Notes: a model not told the origin generated them from the sequence alone. Counted from the stretch's first letter, positions 52,422 to 62,309 are shown. The stretch is DNA of 64,000 nt from Pontibacter beigongshangensis (GCF_014332515.1 NZ_VFSD01000008.1:62001-126000); one strand, 5' to 3'. Numbers and translations: made by a program.

Positions 52422-53255
52422 GTGATGCAATTTCCTATGAATAAGTTTCTTTCGGTTCACCTGCTGTGGCTGATGGTGCTGTTTGCTCCTGTTCAGGCCC
52501 AGGCTCAAAAAGAGAAAGTCGATCAGGATACTGCCTTCGTGCTGCCGGCAGACACCGTTTTGCCCGGACAGAAAAAGCCTTTTACAGATGCCCAGCGGCT
52601 GGAGGGCGATAACAAGCGTTTCCTGATGCGGGCCGTAATACCTTCTGCTGCTTTGGTCGGGGCCGGCATCCTCACCATACAGGAGAGAGGCTTTATCAGC
52701 AGCTTCGATACCCGCAATGCCCGTAACAGGCACTTCCCCAACTTCAGCACCGAGGCCGACGACTTTATTATGATTGCGCCGCTGGTCGGCTTATACGGCT
52801 TTAACATCATCTCCTCGCAGAACCGGCACGAGATGGGACGGCAGACCCTGCTACTGGGCCTGTCCGGGGCACTTGCCTCCGCCATCATCTGGCCCGTGAA
52901 AGGAATTACCGACATAGAGCGCCCAAATGGGGAGCCGCATGCGTTTCCGTCTGGCCATACGGCCTATGCCTTTACCATCGCCACGTTTATGGATAAGGAA
53001 TTCCGGCACAAGAGCCCCTGGGTGAGTGTGGCCAGCTATGGCATTGCTGGAGCAACCGGCGTGCTGCGCGTGCTGAACAACGCCCATTGGATGGCCGATG
53101 TGCTGGCCGGCGCCGGGGTGGGCATTATCTCGGTGAACACGGTATACTGGGTGCATGCTAAGCTAACGCACGGTGGTGGCCTAAAGCGGACCTCGTTTGT
53201 GCCAGCCGTGTTTCCTGGCGGGGCCAGAGGCATGGCCGTTACGGTTGCGTTTTAG
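52422..53255 (+). CDS. PAP2-family membrane-associated phosphatase
   Basis: A 277-residue protein with a signal peptide (about 6-30) and several hydrophobic helices (about 70-90, 110-130, 140-160, 205-220, 230-250). The acid-phosphatase motif is complete: KGITDIERP (Lys and Arg-Pro), PSGHTAYAF (catalytic His), and LNNAHWMADVLAGAGVG (third motif His/Asp). Likely dephosphorylates lipid phosphates such as undecaprenyl pyrophosphate or phosphatidate; the substrate is not known. A second ATG at 52437 is an alternative start. Confidence 0.9.
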   Translation: MMQFPMNKFLSVHLLWLMVLFAPVQAQAQKEKVDQDTAFVLPADTVLPGQKKPFTDAQRLEGDNKRFLMRAVIPSAALVGAGILTIQERGFISSFDTRNARNRHFPNFSTEADDFIMIAPLVGLYGFNIISSQNRHEMGRQTLLLGLSGALASAIIWPVKGITDIERPNGEPHAFPSGHTAYAFTIATFMDKEFRHKSPWVSVASYGIAGATGVLRVLNNAHWMADVLAGAGVGIISVNTVYWVHAKLTHGGGLKRTSFVPAVFPGGARGMAVTVAF

Positions 53256-53347
53256 GAGTAGGGCTACAGGCGGGTGGGGCATTATCAAAAATATGTTTAT
53301 TGAATTTCCTACCTTTAAAAGTGATTTCAAGCCTCTACATCCTGAAA

Positions 53348-55759
53348 ATGCCTCAACTCCGCAGTTGCCTCCTGTTCTTTTTCAGCCTTATCCTAACTAC
53401 CGTTACTATTGCGCAAACCACGCAAATAGAAGGCACGGTGCAGGATGCCCGCACACACGAGAAACTGGCGTTTGTAAACATTGTGGTAAACGACGGGGAA
53501 GCAGGCACCACCACCAACCTCGATGGTCAGTTCCAACTCCGCCACAGCCGGCCGATCCAGACGGTGCGTTTCAGCTATGTGGGCTACAGCACCCATTTTA
53601 TTACCCCCGATTCTACTGGCACGCTTAATATTTACCTGCAACCTGCCGCAGCACGACTGGCAGAAGTGATCGTGCGCTCCGGCGCGAATCCGGCGCACCG
53701 CATTATCCGGCTGGCCAGCCAGCACCGGGAGCGGCACAAGCCAGAGAACCTCGACGCCTACTCCTACCGCACCTACAACAAATTTATACTCACGGCGGTG
53801 GGCACTGCCGACGGTGCCGAAATACGCTCCAAACCTTCACTTTCCCGCCAGGACTCTGCTTACCTGAAAATGGGAAAACTGCTGGGGGAGCAACACCTGT
53901 TCCTTTCGGAGAGCATTACCGACTACGCTTTCCTAAAGCCTAACCAGCACAAAGAAACCATTCTGGCCACGCGGGTGTCGGGCTTGGAGCAGCCGAGCTT
54001 TGGCATAGTGGCCGCCGAGGCGCGTGAATTTTCGGTGTACGACGATATGCCGGTGTTTTTCGGGAAACGTTACCTCAGCCCCCTCAGCACGGGCAGCACC
54101 CGCAAATACAATTTCCTGCTCGAAGAGACTTCCATTGTCGGCTCCGACACCATCTATATCATTTCCTATAAACCTGAAAAAGGGAAAAACTTTGACGGAC
54201 TCTCCGGCATCCTGTACATCAACAGCAAGGGCTGGGCGGTACAGAACGTGATCGCCGAATCGGCTGCCGATGATGATAAACGGGGCATGAAACTGCAGCA
54301 GCAGTTTGAGCAGGTTAACGGGCACTGGTTTCCGAAGGAGCTGGATGTGGAGATTACCATTCCGCAGGTACAGCTTAAGGGGCACCAGCCCTTCGGCCAC
54401 CTCAGAACCTACATTACCAACGTACAGCTGAACCCACCACTCCGCCGCCGCGACTTCGGCCTGATCGCGCTCTCGCAGGCACCGGAGGCACACCGGCAGC
54501 CGCTAAGTTTCTGGGAGCAGCACCGCACCGATTCGCTGAACCGACTGGAACAGCGCACCTACCAGCAACTCGACAGCACAGGCAAAGCAGATAACCTGGA
54601 GCAAAAGATACGAGTAATCGAATACCTGACAGCCCGGCAGATCCCGGTCGGAAAAATAAGCCTGGACCTGAACCGTTTCCTGCGCGCAAGTGATTTTGAA
54701 GGGTTACGATTGGGGGTGGGGGCACACACCAATAACCGTTTCTCGGAGCGCCTGACAGTTGGTGGCTACTGGGGCTACGGCCTTGGAGATGAGCAGCACA
54801 AATACGGTGCTGATGCAACCCTGCTGCTGCACAAGCCATTGGAGTTGAAACTGGCGGCAGCGTTTTTTGAGGATGTGCTCGAGCCAGGTGGCAGGCGGCT
54901 TCCTTTCATGCCGCGCAGCACTTTCAACAGTCTGCGACCAGCCCTGCTTACCCACCTCGACTACACCACTCACCGCAGCGCCACCCTTTCGAGCCGGCTG
55001 CTGCGCTACCTGCAGGTGCAGGCTACGCTCAGGCAGGAGGAAAGGCGACCAACGTTGGCTGTTGAGATTCCGGAAAGCCCGGCGCGTCACCAGGTGGCAG
55101 AGGCGGTGCTGGGGCTGCGGTATGCCTATGGGGAGCAGTTGGTGCAGCTGTTTAACCAGACCAGGCCTGTGCCCAACTCCTTTCCGGTGCTACGGGCGCA
55201 GTACACGCGCGGCTTAAAAGGCTTCCTGGAGGGAGATTATGATTACCATAAAGTAGATGCAAGGCTGTCGGCTTCGTTCCGGCACCGCACCACCGGCGAA
55301 ACCAGCTTTACGCTGATGGGCGGTCTGATTAAGGGCGACGTGCCGCTGCTGGCGATGTACAACGGCTATGGCAGCTACAACTCCTCCTATAAGGTGTATG
55401 CCGGCGAGGGCTTCGAAACCATGGCGCCTTATGAATTCTTCTCCGACCGCTACACCGCCCTCTTCCTGCAACAGGACATCGGCAAGCGCCTGCTGCGCAC
55501 CAGGTTCTTTCAGCCCAACCTCGTGCTGCTCACCAACATCGGCTTCGGTGACCTGCAGGAGCGGCAGTTTGCGGAGCAGGAGCCCTACTTCAAGACCATG
55601 ACACGCGGCTTCTACGAATCCGGCCTGCTGCTCAACGACATTATTTCCTCTCCCTTCTCTGGTGTAGGCATTGGCTTCTTCTACCGCTACGGTCCTTATG
55701 CTTTGGATAAAGCTTCGGATAATTTCAGGATCAAACTGACAACTTCATTATTTTTCTAA
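53348..55759 (+). CDS. DUF5686/carboxypeptidase-regulatory-like outer-membrane protein
   Basis: An 803-residue protein with signal peptide (MPQLRSCLLFFFSLILTTVTIA), an N-terminal carboxypeptidase-regulatory-like beta sandwich (about 25-110: IEGTVQDARTHEKLAFVNIVV, TNLDGQFQL, VRFSYVGYST) and a long DUF5686 region (about 120-803) with strand-rich, barrel-like sequence. Such proteins are abundant in Bacteroidota outer membranes; function unknown. The ATG at 53348 is chosen because it begins the signal peptide; an in-frame TTG is 48 nt upstream. A TACCTTTA (53309-53316) is a near match to the -7 box. The stop codon lies inside repeat copy 25. Confidence 0.87.
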   Translation: MPQLRSCLLFFFSLILTTVTIAQTTQIEGTVQDARTHEKLAFVNIVVNDGEAGTTTNLDGQFQLRHSRPIQTVRFSYVGYSTHFITPDSTGTLNIYLQPAAARLAEVIVRSGANPAHRIIRLASQHRERHKPENLDAYSYRTYNKFILTAVGTADGAEIRSKPSLSRQDSAYLKMGKLLGEQHLFLSESITDYAFLKPNQHKETILATRVSGLEQPSFGIVAAEAREFSVYDDMPVFFGKRYLSPLSTGSTRKYNFLLEETSIVGSDTIYIISYKPEKGKNFDGLSGILYINSKGWAVQNVIAESAADDDKRGMKLQQQFEQVNGHWFPKELDVEITIPQVQLKGHQPFGHLRTYITNVQLNPPLRRRDFGLIALSQAPEAHRQPLSFWEQHRTDSLNRLEQRTYQQLDSTGKADNLEQKIRVIEYLTARQIPVGKISLDLNRFLRASDFEGLRLGVGAHTNNRFSERLTVGGYWGYGLGDEQHKYGADATLLLHKPLELKLAAAFFEDVLEPGGRRLPFMPRSTFNSLRPALLTHLDYTTHRSATLSSRLLRYLQVQATLRQEERRPTLAVEIPESPARHQVAEAVLGLRYAYGEQLVQLFNQTRPVPNSFPVLRAQYTRGLKGFLEGDYDYHKVDARLSASFRHRTTGETSFTLMGGLIKGDVPLLAMYNGYGSYNSSYKVYAGEGFETMAPYEFFSDRYTALFLQQDIGKRLLRTRFFQPNLVLLTNIGFGDLQERQFAEQEPYFKTMTRGFYESGLLLNDIISSPFSGVGIGFFYRYGPYALDKASDNFRIKLTTSLFF

Positions 55760-55778
55760 TGAAAATGGTCTTTGATAG
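55747..55778 (+). repeat. CCTCCGGAGG-type intergenic repeat, copy 25 (partial)
   Basis: ATTATTTTTCTAATGAAAA then TGGTCTTTGATAGC; the CCGGAGG part has decayed. Contains the stop codon of the DUF5686 gene. Confidence 0.6.
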
Positions 55779-56088
55779 CAATTTCGTACTTCATGCAGCC
55801 ATGGCCCCAACTGCCTGATTATTTCTCTGAAAGGCCATTTTCATTAGAAAAATTAGAAAATCAGGAATAAAGACAAAGATCTGAAGTTGTATTTGTAGTG
55901 AGGCAACATACGCTAATGATTCTATCACAAAAGAGCTTTATCATTCTATTGTGATTTAGAACCTTTTCTCTAATTTCCCAAATATTTTAGATTTTTGGAT
56001 TCAAGAATATATTCTTGGCTAGAAAAGCGATTAGCCTTGATTCTATTAAATAAGCTATTCTATTACCCATCTTTATATCTTTTAAGGA
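55760..56088. other. Intergenic region at the left border of the AT-rich island
   Basis: 329 bases with repeat copies 25 (end) and 26, then strongly AT-rich sequence leading to the GT-C genes. ATCACAA and TTGTGAT (about 55924-55930 and 55949-55955) form a small inverted repeat. Confidence 0.5.
55824..55855 (-). repeat. CCTCCGGAGG-type intergenic repeat, copy 26
   Basis: TCTCTGAAAGGCCATTTT then CATTAGAAAAATTA. Confidence 0.78.
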
Positions 56089-57315
56089 GTGAATTCCATT
56101 ACCTTACAGCATCGGTCTGACCTCTTTTTGTTGCTGCTATACCTAACTATTTGCGCAGTTATTCTATTAAGGGTAAGTGTAGAAGCAACAGGGTATATTT
56201 CTCCGGATTCAGAGTATTATATGGAGGCGGCTACAAGTTTAAAAAACGGGAATGGACTCTATATTAACGACCTTTATAACTTACATGCAACTAATACTCC
56301 ATCTGTTCGCATCCCTTTTACGGCTTGGCCAATAGGGTATCCGGTATTGATTTATTTAATGTCGAAAGCTATTCACTTGGATGTTTTCTGGGCAGGCAAA
56401 GCTGTCAATCTACTCTTTATCGGATTGTCCTTTCTGCTGTTAAGACAAATTAACAGACAATCCAGCTATATAATTGCTTCCATATATGGAGCCTTCACTA
56501 TTTTAGAAGTTTCTTCTTACACCTGGTCCGAAAGCATATTTATGTTTGGGTTGCTCTGTTTTATCTATGCAGCAGAAAACATTTATAGCGCTCCGAATAA
56601 ACTGAAAAACTTTTTACTCTTGCTTTGTGCTACGCTTTTCATGTTCCTAATACGGTATATTGGCATAGTAGCTGTAGGAGCCATTGGATTAGCTGTTTTG
56701 TTCTTCTGGCGTAGCAAAGAATATAAAACCAGCCTGCGCTTACTTTATGTATTATTGGTAGCATGCCTGCTAATCGGAATATATCTATTTCGAAATTATC
56801 TTTTGATAGGTCATCCTACAGGTATACCACGCCTGACAAAGGAGATGGAAGGACCGGGAGAGATAGCCATGATGGTATTAAAGGGCTTAGGCGGAGAACT
56901 GTTTCTGATAAGGAGATACTATTTTAATGGTCTCCCCGATTGGCTTACTCTAACCGCAGCAGGAGTCCATTTGCTAGTGCTTTACCTCATTTACAGCAAT
57001 CTCAGAAAACACAAAGAAATTTGGCCTGAAATAAAAAAGAACTATTTTTCTCATTTGAGTTTGATAATGGCTGGGCTGTATTTATTCTTACTGATTGTGT
57101 TAAGAAGTATTTCGCAGTTTGACCCAACAAATTACCGCCTTCTTTCGCCTTTTACTTTTTTAGTGCTTATCGGAGCTGTTCATTATGTTGCAGCCCTTCC
57201 TGATTTATACCCGAATATTCGAAAAGCAAAACACTATCTTTTATTACTTTTTGTTTTTTCGCTACTCTTAAACCTGCCGAAAGCATTTATCGTGTCAAAG
57301 CTACTGAATCTATAA
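56089..57315 (+). CDS. GT-C fold (GT39/ArnT-like) membrane glycosyltransferase-like protein, paralogue 1
   Basis: A 408-residue polytopic membrane protein with about ten to eleven helices. The first extracytoplasmic loop contains VEATGYISPDSEYYMEAATS quoted in part (GYISPDSEYYMEA), with Asp40 at the place of the catalytic Asp of GT39/ArnT enzymes, which use lipid-linked sugars. FLIRYIGIVA and the C-terminal YRLLSPFTFLVLIG are other landmarks. The following gene is a clear paralogue. Starts at GTG 56089. Base composition is much more AT-rich than the flanks. Substrate and acceptor are unknown. Confidence 0.75.
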   Translation: MNSITLQHRSDLFLLLLYLTICAVILLRVSVEATGYISPDSEYYMEAATSLKNGNGLYINDLYNLHATNTPSVRIPFTAWPIGYPVLIYLMSKAIHLDVFWAGKAVNLLFIGLSFLLLRQINRQSSYIIASIYGAFTILEVSSYTWSESIFMFGLLCFIYAAENIYSAPNKLKNFLLLLCATLFMFLIRYIGIVAVGAIGLAVLFFWRSKEYKTSLRLLYVLLVACLLIGIYLFRNYLLIGHPTGIPRLTKEMEGPGEIAMMVLKGLGGELFLIRRYYFNGLPDWLTLTAAGVHLLVLYLIYSNLRKHKEIWPEIKKNYFSHLSLIMAGLYLFLLIVLRSISQFDPTNYRLLSPFTFLVLIGAVHYVAALPDLYPNIRKAKHYLLLLFVFSLLLNLPKAFIVSKLLNL

Positions 57316-57324
57316 AGCCAGAGT

Positions 57325-58524
57325 ATGCGTAAGCTTGCTTCCATTCTTTCTGCTGATATTTTGTTGTTAACACTTTTTGTGGCTCTAGTTGGCGTACATG
57401 TGTTTAGAATAAATGTAGAAGCTACTGGCTACATCACGCCCGACTCTCAATTTTATCTGGAGTTGGCAAATAGCCTACAGCAGGGCAAAGGCTTTTATAT
57501 TAAACATCCCAAAACCAATTCGCAGGTTTTCTTCTCAACTTGGCCTGTTGGTTATCCAATACTTATTTATCTGCTTTCTCAACTGAGTACAGCCAGCTTA
57601 TTTTGGGCTTCAAAACTTGTAAACTTCCTATTTCTAGGGCTTAATTTTCTTTTGCTACGCCAAATCAGCAAAAAGTACTCTTTTGTGCTTGCCTCCGTAT
57701 TTTGCTCCTATACACTATTGGAGATTTATAGTTCTACTTGGTCAGAGGCTCCTTTTATTACAGGCTTATTATTTCTTACTTACCTGATCTGCAAACCGCC
57801 ATTGCCAGAAAAGGAGAATAAAACAATCCTGCTATTATTCCTGACATGCCTTTTTCTATTCCTGATCCGCTATGTAGGTGTCTTTTCGTTTGGAGCAATA
57901 GCTTTACTGGCGGTCTATAATTATTACCAGAACCGTACAGCTACGGCCTTTAAATTAACGATAGTTTTTTTTGTGCTCTGTGTACTAATGCTAGCCTACT
58001 TGAGCATGAATAATTATTTGAGCGGCCACTATACCGGGTTCAACAGACTTGCAGCAGAGCATGAATCGGCGGGAGAGTTTTTGCTTATGCTGGGCGAGGC
58101 GCTTCTTAACGAGATACTGATAATCCGGAAGTATCGTGCACCTGGCGACACACTTTTTATGTTAACAACACTCTTCCAGGCCGCTGCCATAATTTATTTC
58201 CTGATCAAGATTGATGACAAGCAGGACATAAAGAAGCATGTGCAGAACAGTTTCTCTATTAGTTGTATTGCCATAGGATCGCTTTATCTGGCAGCTATTA
58301 TTGCGTTGCGCTTAATCTCGCGCTTCGATGACTTAGACTATCGATTTCTCTCACCTTTTAGCACGCTAATATTCGTGAGTTTGTTATATGCTTTGGTAAA
58401 AATGCCTGATAAAGGGAAAATAAGAACCGTAAAATTACTGTGTTTTGCTTTCTTTCTGCTTTCACTATTTGTCAATCTTCCTAAGCAATACATACTTAAT
58501 AAACTTACAGGCTATTTCTCCTAA
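57325..58524 (+). CDS. GT-C fold membrane glycosyltransferase-like protein, paralogue 2
   Basis: A 399-residue polytopic membrane protein alignable with the preceding gene along its length: GYITPDSQFYLELANSL (Asp40), STWPVGYPILIYLLSQL, NFLFLGLNFLLLRQISKK, TLLEIYSSTWSEAPF, FLFLIRYVGVFSFGAIAL and DYRFLSPFSTLIF. Starts 9 nt after the first gene, so they form a tandem operon, probably by duplication. Equally AT-rich. It has the GT39/ArnT-like loop, but a sugar or lipid substrate cannot be deduced. Confidence 0.75.
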   Translation: MRKLASILSADILLLTLFVALVGVHVFRINVEATGYITPDSQFYLELANSLQQGKGFYIKHPKTNSQVFFSTWPVGYPILIYLLSQLSTASLFWASKLVNFLFLGLNFLLLRQISKKYSFVLASVFCSYTLLEIYSSTWSEAPFITGLLFLTYLICKPPLPEKENKTILLLFLTCLFLFLIRYVGVFSFGAIALLAVYNYYQNRTATAFKLTIVFFVLCVLMLAYLSMNNYLSGHYTGFNRLAAEHESAGEFLLMLGEALLNEILIIRKYRAPGDTLFMLTTLFQAAAIIYFLIKIDDKQDIKKHVQNSFSISCIAIGSLYLAAIIALRLISRFDDLDYRFLSPFSTLIFVSLLYALVKMPDKGKIRTVKLLCFAFFLLSLFVNLPKQYILNKLTGYFS

Positions 58525-58842
58525 TAAAATATTGCCTGAGTTGTGACAGCTTACCCAGTCCTGCTATTCTATATACTTTGCCCCAATCCCCCAACAGCCT
58601 GATTCTCCTCCGGAAGGCCATTTTCATTAGAATAATTTGAGTGAGCCTGCCGAAAAGCCTCCTGCCACGCCAACTGCCCATCGATAGAAACACCTTGTTG
58701 GTATGGCTGATAGCTGCCTTCGTAGAAACCATAAGCAACTATTCCAGATTACGTAACCCTTTTGCACAGATTCTGTTAATTTTAAGCATTAAAGCAGCCA
58801 GGTTTATCTCCTGCTGCCTCACAAACCTATAGCAACCTTAGC
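58525..58842. other. Intergenic region after the AT-rich island
   Basis: 318 bases with repeat copy 27; the composition returns to the window's usual level. No gene supported. Confidence 0.5.
58606..58638 (-). repeat. CCTCCGGAGG-type intergenic repeat, copy 27
   Basis: CTCCTCCGGAAGGCCATTTT then CATTAGAATAATTT. Confidence 0.9.
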
Positions 58843-60177
58843 ATGAAACGCATTGTATTCAGCTGCCTTTTGTGGTGCGCTGCCAGTATCGGGGCTTTGG
58901 CGCAAAGCAAAAGCAACAAGATCGAATTTACCGAATACACCCTCGACAACGGGCTGCACGTGATCCTGCACCAGGACAACTCCACGCCCAACGTGGCCGT
59001 GACGGTGCTGTACCACGTCGGCTCCAAGAACGAGGTGGAGGGCCGCAGCGGCTTTGCGCACTTTTTTGAGCACCTGATGTTTGAAGGCACCGAAAACATT
59101 GGCCGTGGCGAGTACATGGGCATGGTGACAAAAGCAGGCGGCACACTCAACGCCAACACCTCCTTCGACCGCACCTTTTACTACGAACTGCTGCCCTCTA
59201 ACCAGCTGGAGCTGGGCCTCTGGATGGAAGCCGAGCGTATGCGTGCCGCTAAAATAGACGAGGTGGGCGTGGAAACGCAACGCAAGGTGGTGCAGGAAGA
59301 GAAGCGGGAGCGGATAGACAACCAGCCTTACGGCTCCATGGGCGAGAACATGTTTGGCACGGCCTTTCAGGTGCACCCTTACAAATGGATGCCCATCGGC
59401 TCTTTTGAAGATCTGAACAGCGCCTCTATTGAGGAGTTCCGCGATTTCTACAAAACCTTTTACGTGCCTAACAACGCCACTTTGTCCATAGCAGGCGACA
59501 TCGACATAACCCAGACACGCAAATGGGTAGACCAATACTTTGCCGGCATCCCGAAAGGAACGAAAGAAATTCCGAGGCCTAACGTGCAGGAGCCGAAGCA
59601 GACAGAGGAGCGCCGCAAAACAGTGTATGACAACATACAGCTGCCTGCCGTTATACAAGGCTACCATATTCCGGCGCAGGGTACCGACGATTTTTATGCG
59701 CTCTCCATGCTGACCATGCTGCTCTCCGGCGGTGAGAGTGCCCGCCTGCCCAAGGCGCTGGTAGACAAGCAGCAGAAAGCCGTAGCGGCTGCCTCCGTAC
59801 CCTTCCCTACCGAAGACCCGGGCCTGTTCCTGACCTACGCCATTGCAAACATGGGTGTAGACGTAGCAGATTTGGAAGCAGCCATGGACGCAGAGATAGA
59901 GCGCGTAAAAACGGAGCCGCTCGAGGACAGGGAGTTCCAGAAGCTGCACAACCAGATGGAAAGCCAGTTTGTGCAGCAAAGCACTACGGTGGCAGGCAGA
60001 GCCGAGCAACTGGCCAATTACCACGTGTACTTCGGCGATGCCAACCTGATCAACACCGAACTGGAGCGCTACCGCAAGGTTACCAAAGAAGACATCCAGC
60101 GGGTGGCCAACCAGTATTTAACCAAACAGAACCGCGTGGTGCTGCATTATCTGCCTAAATCAGCGCAACCTAAATAA
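58843..60177 (+). CDS. M16 zinc peptidase, catalytic subunit
   Basis: A 444-residue exported (signal peptide, about 1-21) peptidase of the insulinase/processing-peptidase family. The inverted zinc motif HxxEH is intact (His73, Glu76, His77 in FAHFFEHLMFEG). A further acidic region (KVVQEEKRERIDNQPYG) supplies the third ligand. The second, inactive M16 repeat spans about 225-435, with LLSGGESARLPKALVDKQQ. M16B enzymes often work as pairs of an active and an inactive subunit; the next gene, 12 nt downstream, supplies the inactive partner. Substrate is unknown; location is predicted periplasmic. Confidence 0.92.
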   Translation: MKRIVFSCLLWCAASIGALAQSKSNKIEFTEYTLDNGLHVILHQDNSTPNVAVTVLYHVGSKNEVEGRSGFAHFFEHLMFEGTENIGRGEYMGMVTKAGGTLNANTSFDRTFYYELLPSNQLELGLWMEAERMRAAKIDEVGVETQRKVVQEEKRERIDNQPYGSMGENMFGTAFQVHPYKWMPIGSFEDLNSASIEEFRDFYKTFYVPNNATLSIAGDIDITQTRKWVDQYFAGIPKGTKEIPRPNVQEPKQTEERRKTVYDNIQLPAVIQGYHIPAQGTDDFYALSMLTMLLSGGESARLPKALVDKQQKAVAAASVPFPTEDPGLFLTYAIANMGVDVADLEAAMDAEIERVKTEPLEDREFQKLHNQMESQFVQQSTTVAGRAEQLANYHVYFGDANLINTELERYRKVTKEDIQRVANQYLTKQNRVVLHYLPKSAQPK

Positions 60178-60189
60178 GCATTTCAGATC

Positions 60190-62274
60190 ATGAGAAAAAC
60201 ATATAGCTTCCTTTTGCTACTGCTGGTTTTTGTAGGCACAGCCAAAGCACAAACCAGACAAACACCCCCTGAACCCGGCCCAGCTCCCAAAATTGAGCTT
60301 GGCAAATACGAATCATTTACCCTGAAAAATGGGCTGAAGGTGTACGTGGTGGAGAACCATAAAGTGCCGGTTGTCTCGATGTCGCTGGTGCTGGACCGTG
60401 ACCCGATACTGGAGGGCGACAAAGCCGGCTACATCTCGGCGGCCGGCCAGATGATGCGTACTGGCACCAAAAGCCGCAGCAAAGACCAGTTCGATGAGGC
60501 CGTAGACTTTATCGGGGCCGACCTTTCGTTTTCCTCCACCGGCTTCAGCGCCTCCTCCCTCACAAAACACCTGCCTACTTTGCTCGACCTCACGGCCGAT
60601 GCGCTCCTGAACCCAGAGTTTAAGCAGGAGGAGCTGGACAAGGTGAAAAAGCAGCTGCTGGCAAGCCTGGCGCAGGAAAAAGAAAACCCCGATGCCATTG
60701 CCCGCAAAGTGCGGCAGGTGCTGCTATTTGGCAAAGATCACCCCTACGGCGAGCAGATGACGGAGCAGACGGTAGAGAGCATTACCCTGGCCGATGTGCA
60801 GCACTACTACAACAGCTACTTTAAACCAAACATCGGTTACCTGGCTGTGGTTGGCGATGTAAAGGCGAAGGAGGTCAAAAAGCTGCTCAAAAAATCTGCC
60901 CTCAAGAACTGGAAAAAAGGCGAGGTGCAGCAGCTGACGTACAAGCTGCCTCAGAAACCGGCCCAGACCGAAGTGGTGATTGTAGACCGCCCGAGTGCTG
61001 TGCAGACCTCCCTGGCGCTGGCAAATGCGGCTGAGTTGAAGCCTGGCAGCCCGGAATCTATTCCAACCCAACTCATGAACAACATACTGGGAGGGGCGAG
61101 CACTGCCAGGCTGTTTATGAACCTGCGCGAAAAACACGGTTACACTTATGGCGCCTACTCCACGGTGTCGTCCGACAGGCTGCTGGGCTACTTTGCTGCC
61201 TCCGGCAACGTGCGCAACGCCGTAACCGATAGTGCAGTAGTGGAATTCAGAAACGAACTCAGCCGCATCCGTTCTGAGCCGGTAACAGAGCAGGAGCTGA
61301 AAGATGCCAAGGCCTACATGACCGGCAGCTTCGCCCGCGGCCTCGAAAATCCATCTACCGTTGCCTTCTACGCCATCAATACGGCCCGCTATAATCTGCC
61401 CAAAGACTATTATGCCAACTACCTGAAAATGGTGGAGGCTGTAACGGCAGACGATGTGCAACGCATGGCGCAAAAGCACATCACGCCGGACCAGCTCTAC
61501 ATTATTGCTGTTGGCAACGCCAGCGACATTGCCGGGAAACTTGAAAAGTTTGATAAGAACGAAGGTATTGCTTACTACAACGCCTCCGGCGACAAAGTGG
61601 AGCGTACCTCAGCAGCTGCGTTGCCTGCTGGCCTCACCGCCCAAACTGTGCTGGCAAACTACGAGAAAGCCCTGGGCGGCAAGGCAAACCTCGACAAGTT
61701 GAAGGATGTCACGATTAAAAGCAGCGCCACCATGCAGGGAACGCAACTCGAGTTTGTGCAGCAGCAAAAGTCGCCGGATAAATATTATGTAGCCATCCTG
61801 ATGGGCAACAACCCGATGCAGAAGGTGACCATCAGCGGCAGCAAAGGCAAAGTGGAGGCCCCTGCGCAGGGCGTAAAACAGGAGATACCAGCCGACCAGC
61901 TAAACACGCAGCTTCTGGAAGCCGCTATCTTCGGCGTGTTGCTATACGATAAGCTTGGCATAAAAACAGAGCTGAAGGGAATCGAGAACATTGATGGCAA
62001 AGAAGCTTATGCCGTGGAGGCGCAGCAGCCCAACGGCCAGCGCACCACCAACTATTTCGACAAGGAAACTGGCTTGTTAGTAAAAACAATCAATAGTATG
62101 CAGTCGCCGCAAGGCGTTATTACGCAAACCAGGAACTACAAAAACTACAAAGAAGTAAACGGCATTAAGTTCCCGCACATAGTCGAGACCAGCTTCGGAC
62201 CTCAGACAATCAAAACAGAGGTGCAGTCGGTGGAGGTAAACAAGGGAATTTCGGATGATGTGTTTAAGCTGTAG
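60190..62274 (+). CDS. M16 peptidase-like partner subunit lacking the zinc motif, with C-terminal extension
   Basis: A 694-residue exported protein (signal peptide, about 1-21). Two M16 domains fill residues 30-460, but where the partner has HxxEH this protein has GYISAAGQMMRTGT, so it should not bind zinc. The Arg/Tyr pair that contacts substrate in M16 second domains is retained in LREKHGYTYGAYS. Residues about 475-694 form an additional lipoprotein-sorting-protein-like beta domain (KALGGKANLDKLKDVTIKSSA, read as GGKANLDKLKDV, and GIKFPHIVETSFG). Encoded 12 nt after the catalytic subunit, so the two probably form a heterodimer. A strong terminator follows. Confidence 0.9.
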   Translation: MRKTYSFLLLLLVFVGTAKAQTRQTPPEPGPAPKIELGKYESFTLKNGLKVYVVENHKVPVVSMSLVLDRDPILEGDKAGYISAAGQMMRTGTKSRSKDQFDEAVDFIGADLSFSSTGFSASSLTKHLPTLLDLTADALLNPEFKQEELDKVKKQLLASLAQEKENPDAIARKVRQVLLFGKDHPYGEQMTEQTVESITLADVQHYYNSYFKPNIGYLAVVGDVKAKEVKKLLKKSALKNWKKGEVQQLTYKLPQKPAQTEVVIVDRPSAVQTSLALANAAELKPGSPESIPTQLMNNILGGASTARLFMNLREKHGYTYGAYSTVSSDRLLGYFAASGNVRNAVTDSAVVEFRNELSRIRSEPVTEQELKDAKAYMTGSFARGLENPSTVAFYAINTARYNLPKDYYANYLKMVEAVTADDVQRMAQKHITPDQLYIIAVGNASDIAGKLEKFDKNEGIAYYNASGDKVERTSAAALPAGLTAQTVLANYEKALGGKANLDKLKDVTIKSSATMQGTQLEFVQQQKSPDKYYVAILMGNNPMQKVTISGSKGKVEAPAQGVKQEIPADQLNTQLLEAAIFGVLLYDKLGIKTELKGIENIDGKEAYAVEAQQPNGQRTTNYFDKETGLLVKTINSMQSPQGVITQTRNYKNYKEVNGIKFPHIVETSFGPQTIKTEVQSVEVNKGISDDVFKL

Positions 62275-62309
62275 TTTAGATACTAGATTTTAGATGCTAG
62301 ATAGTAGAC
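62275..62309. repeat. TAGATACTAGATTTTAG short-period array
   Basis: TTTAGATACTAGATTTTAG then ATGCTAGATAGTAGAC, starting right after the M16 stop codon. Confidence 0.8.

Noticed and set aside
58641-58832. 63-residue open frame between the GT-C pair and the M16 genes
   Set aside because: No family features and no supporting regulatory context.
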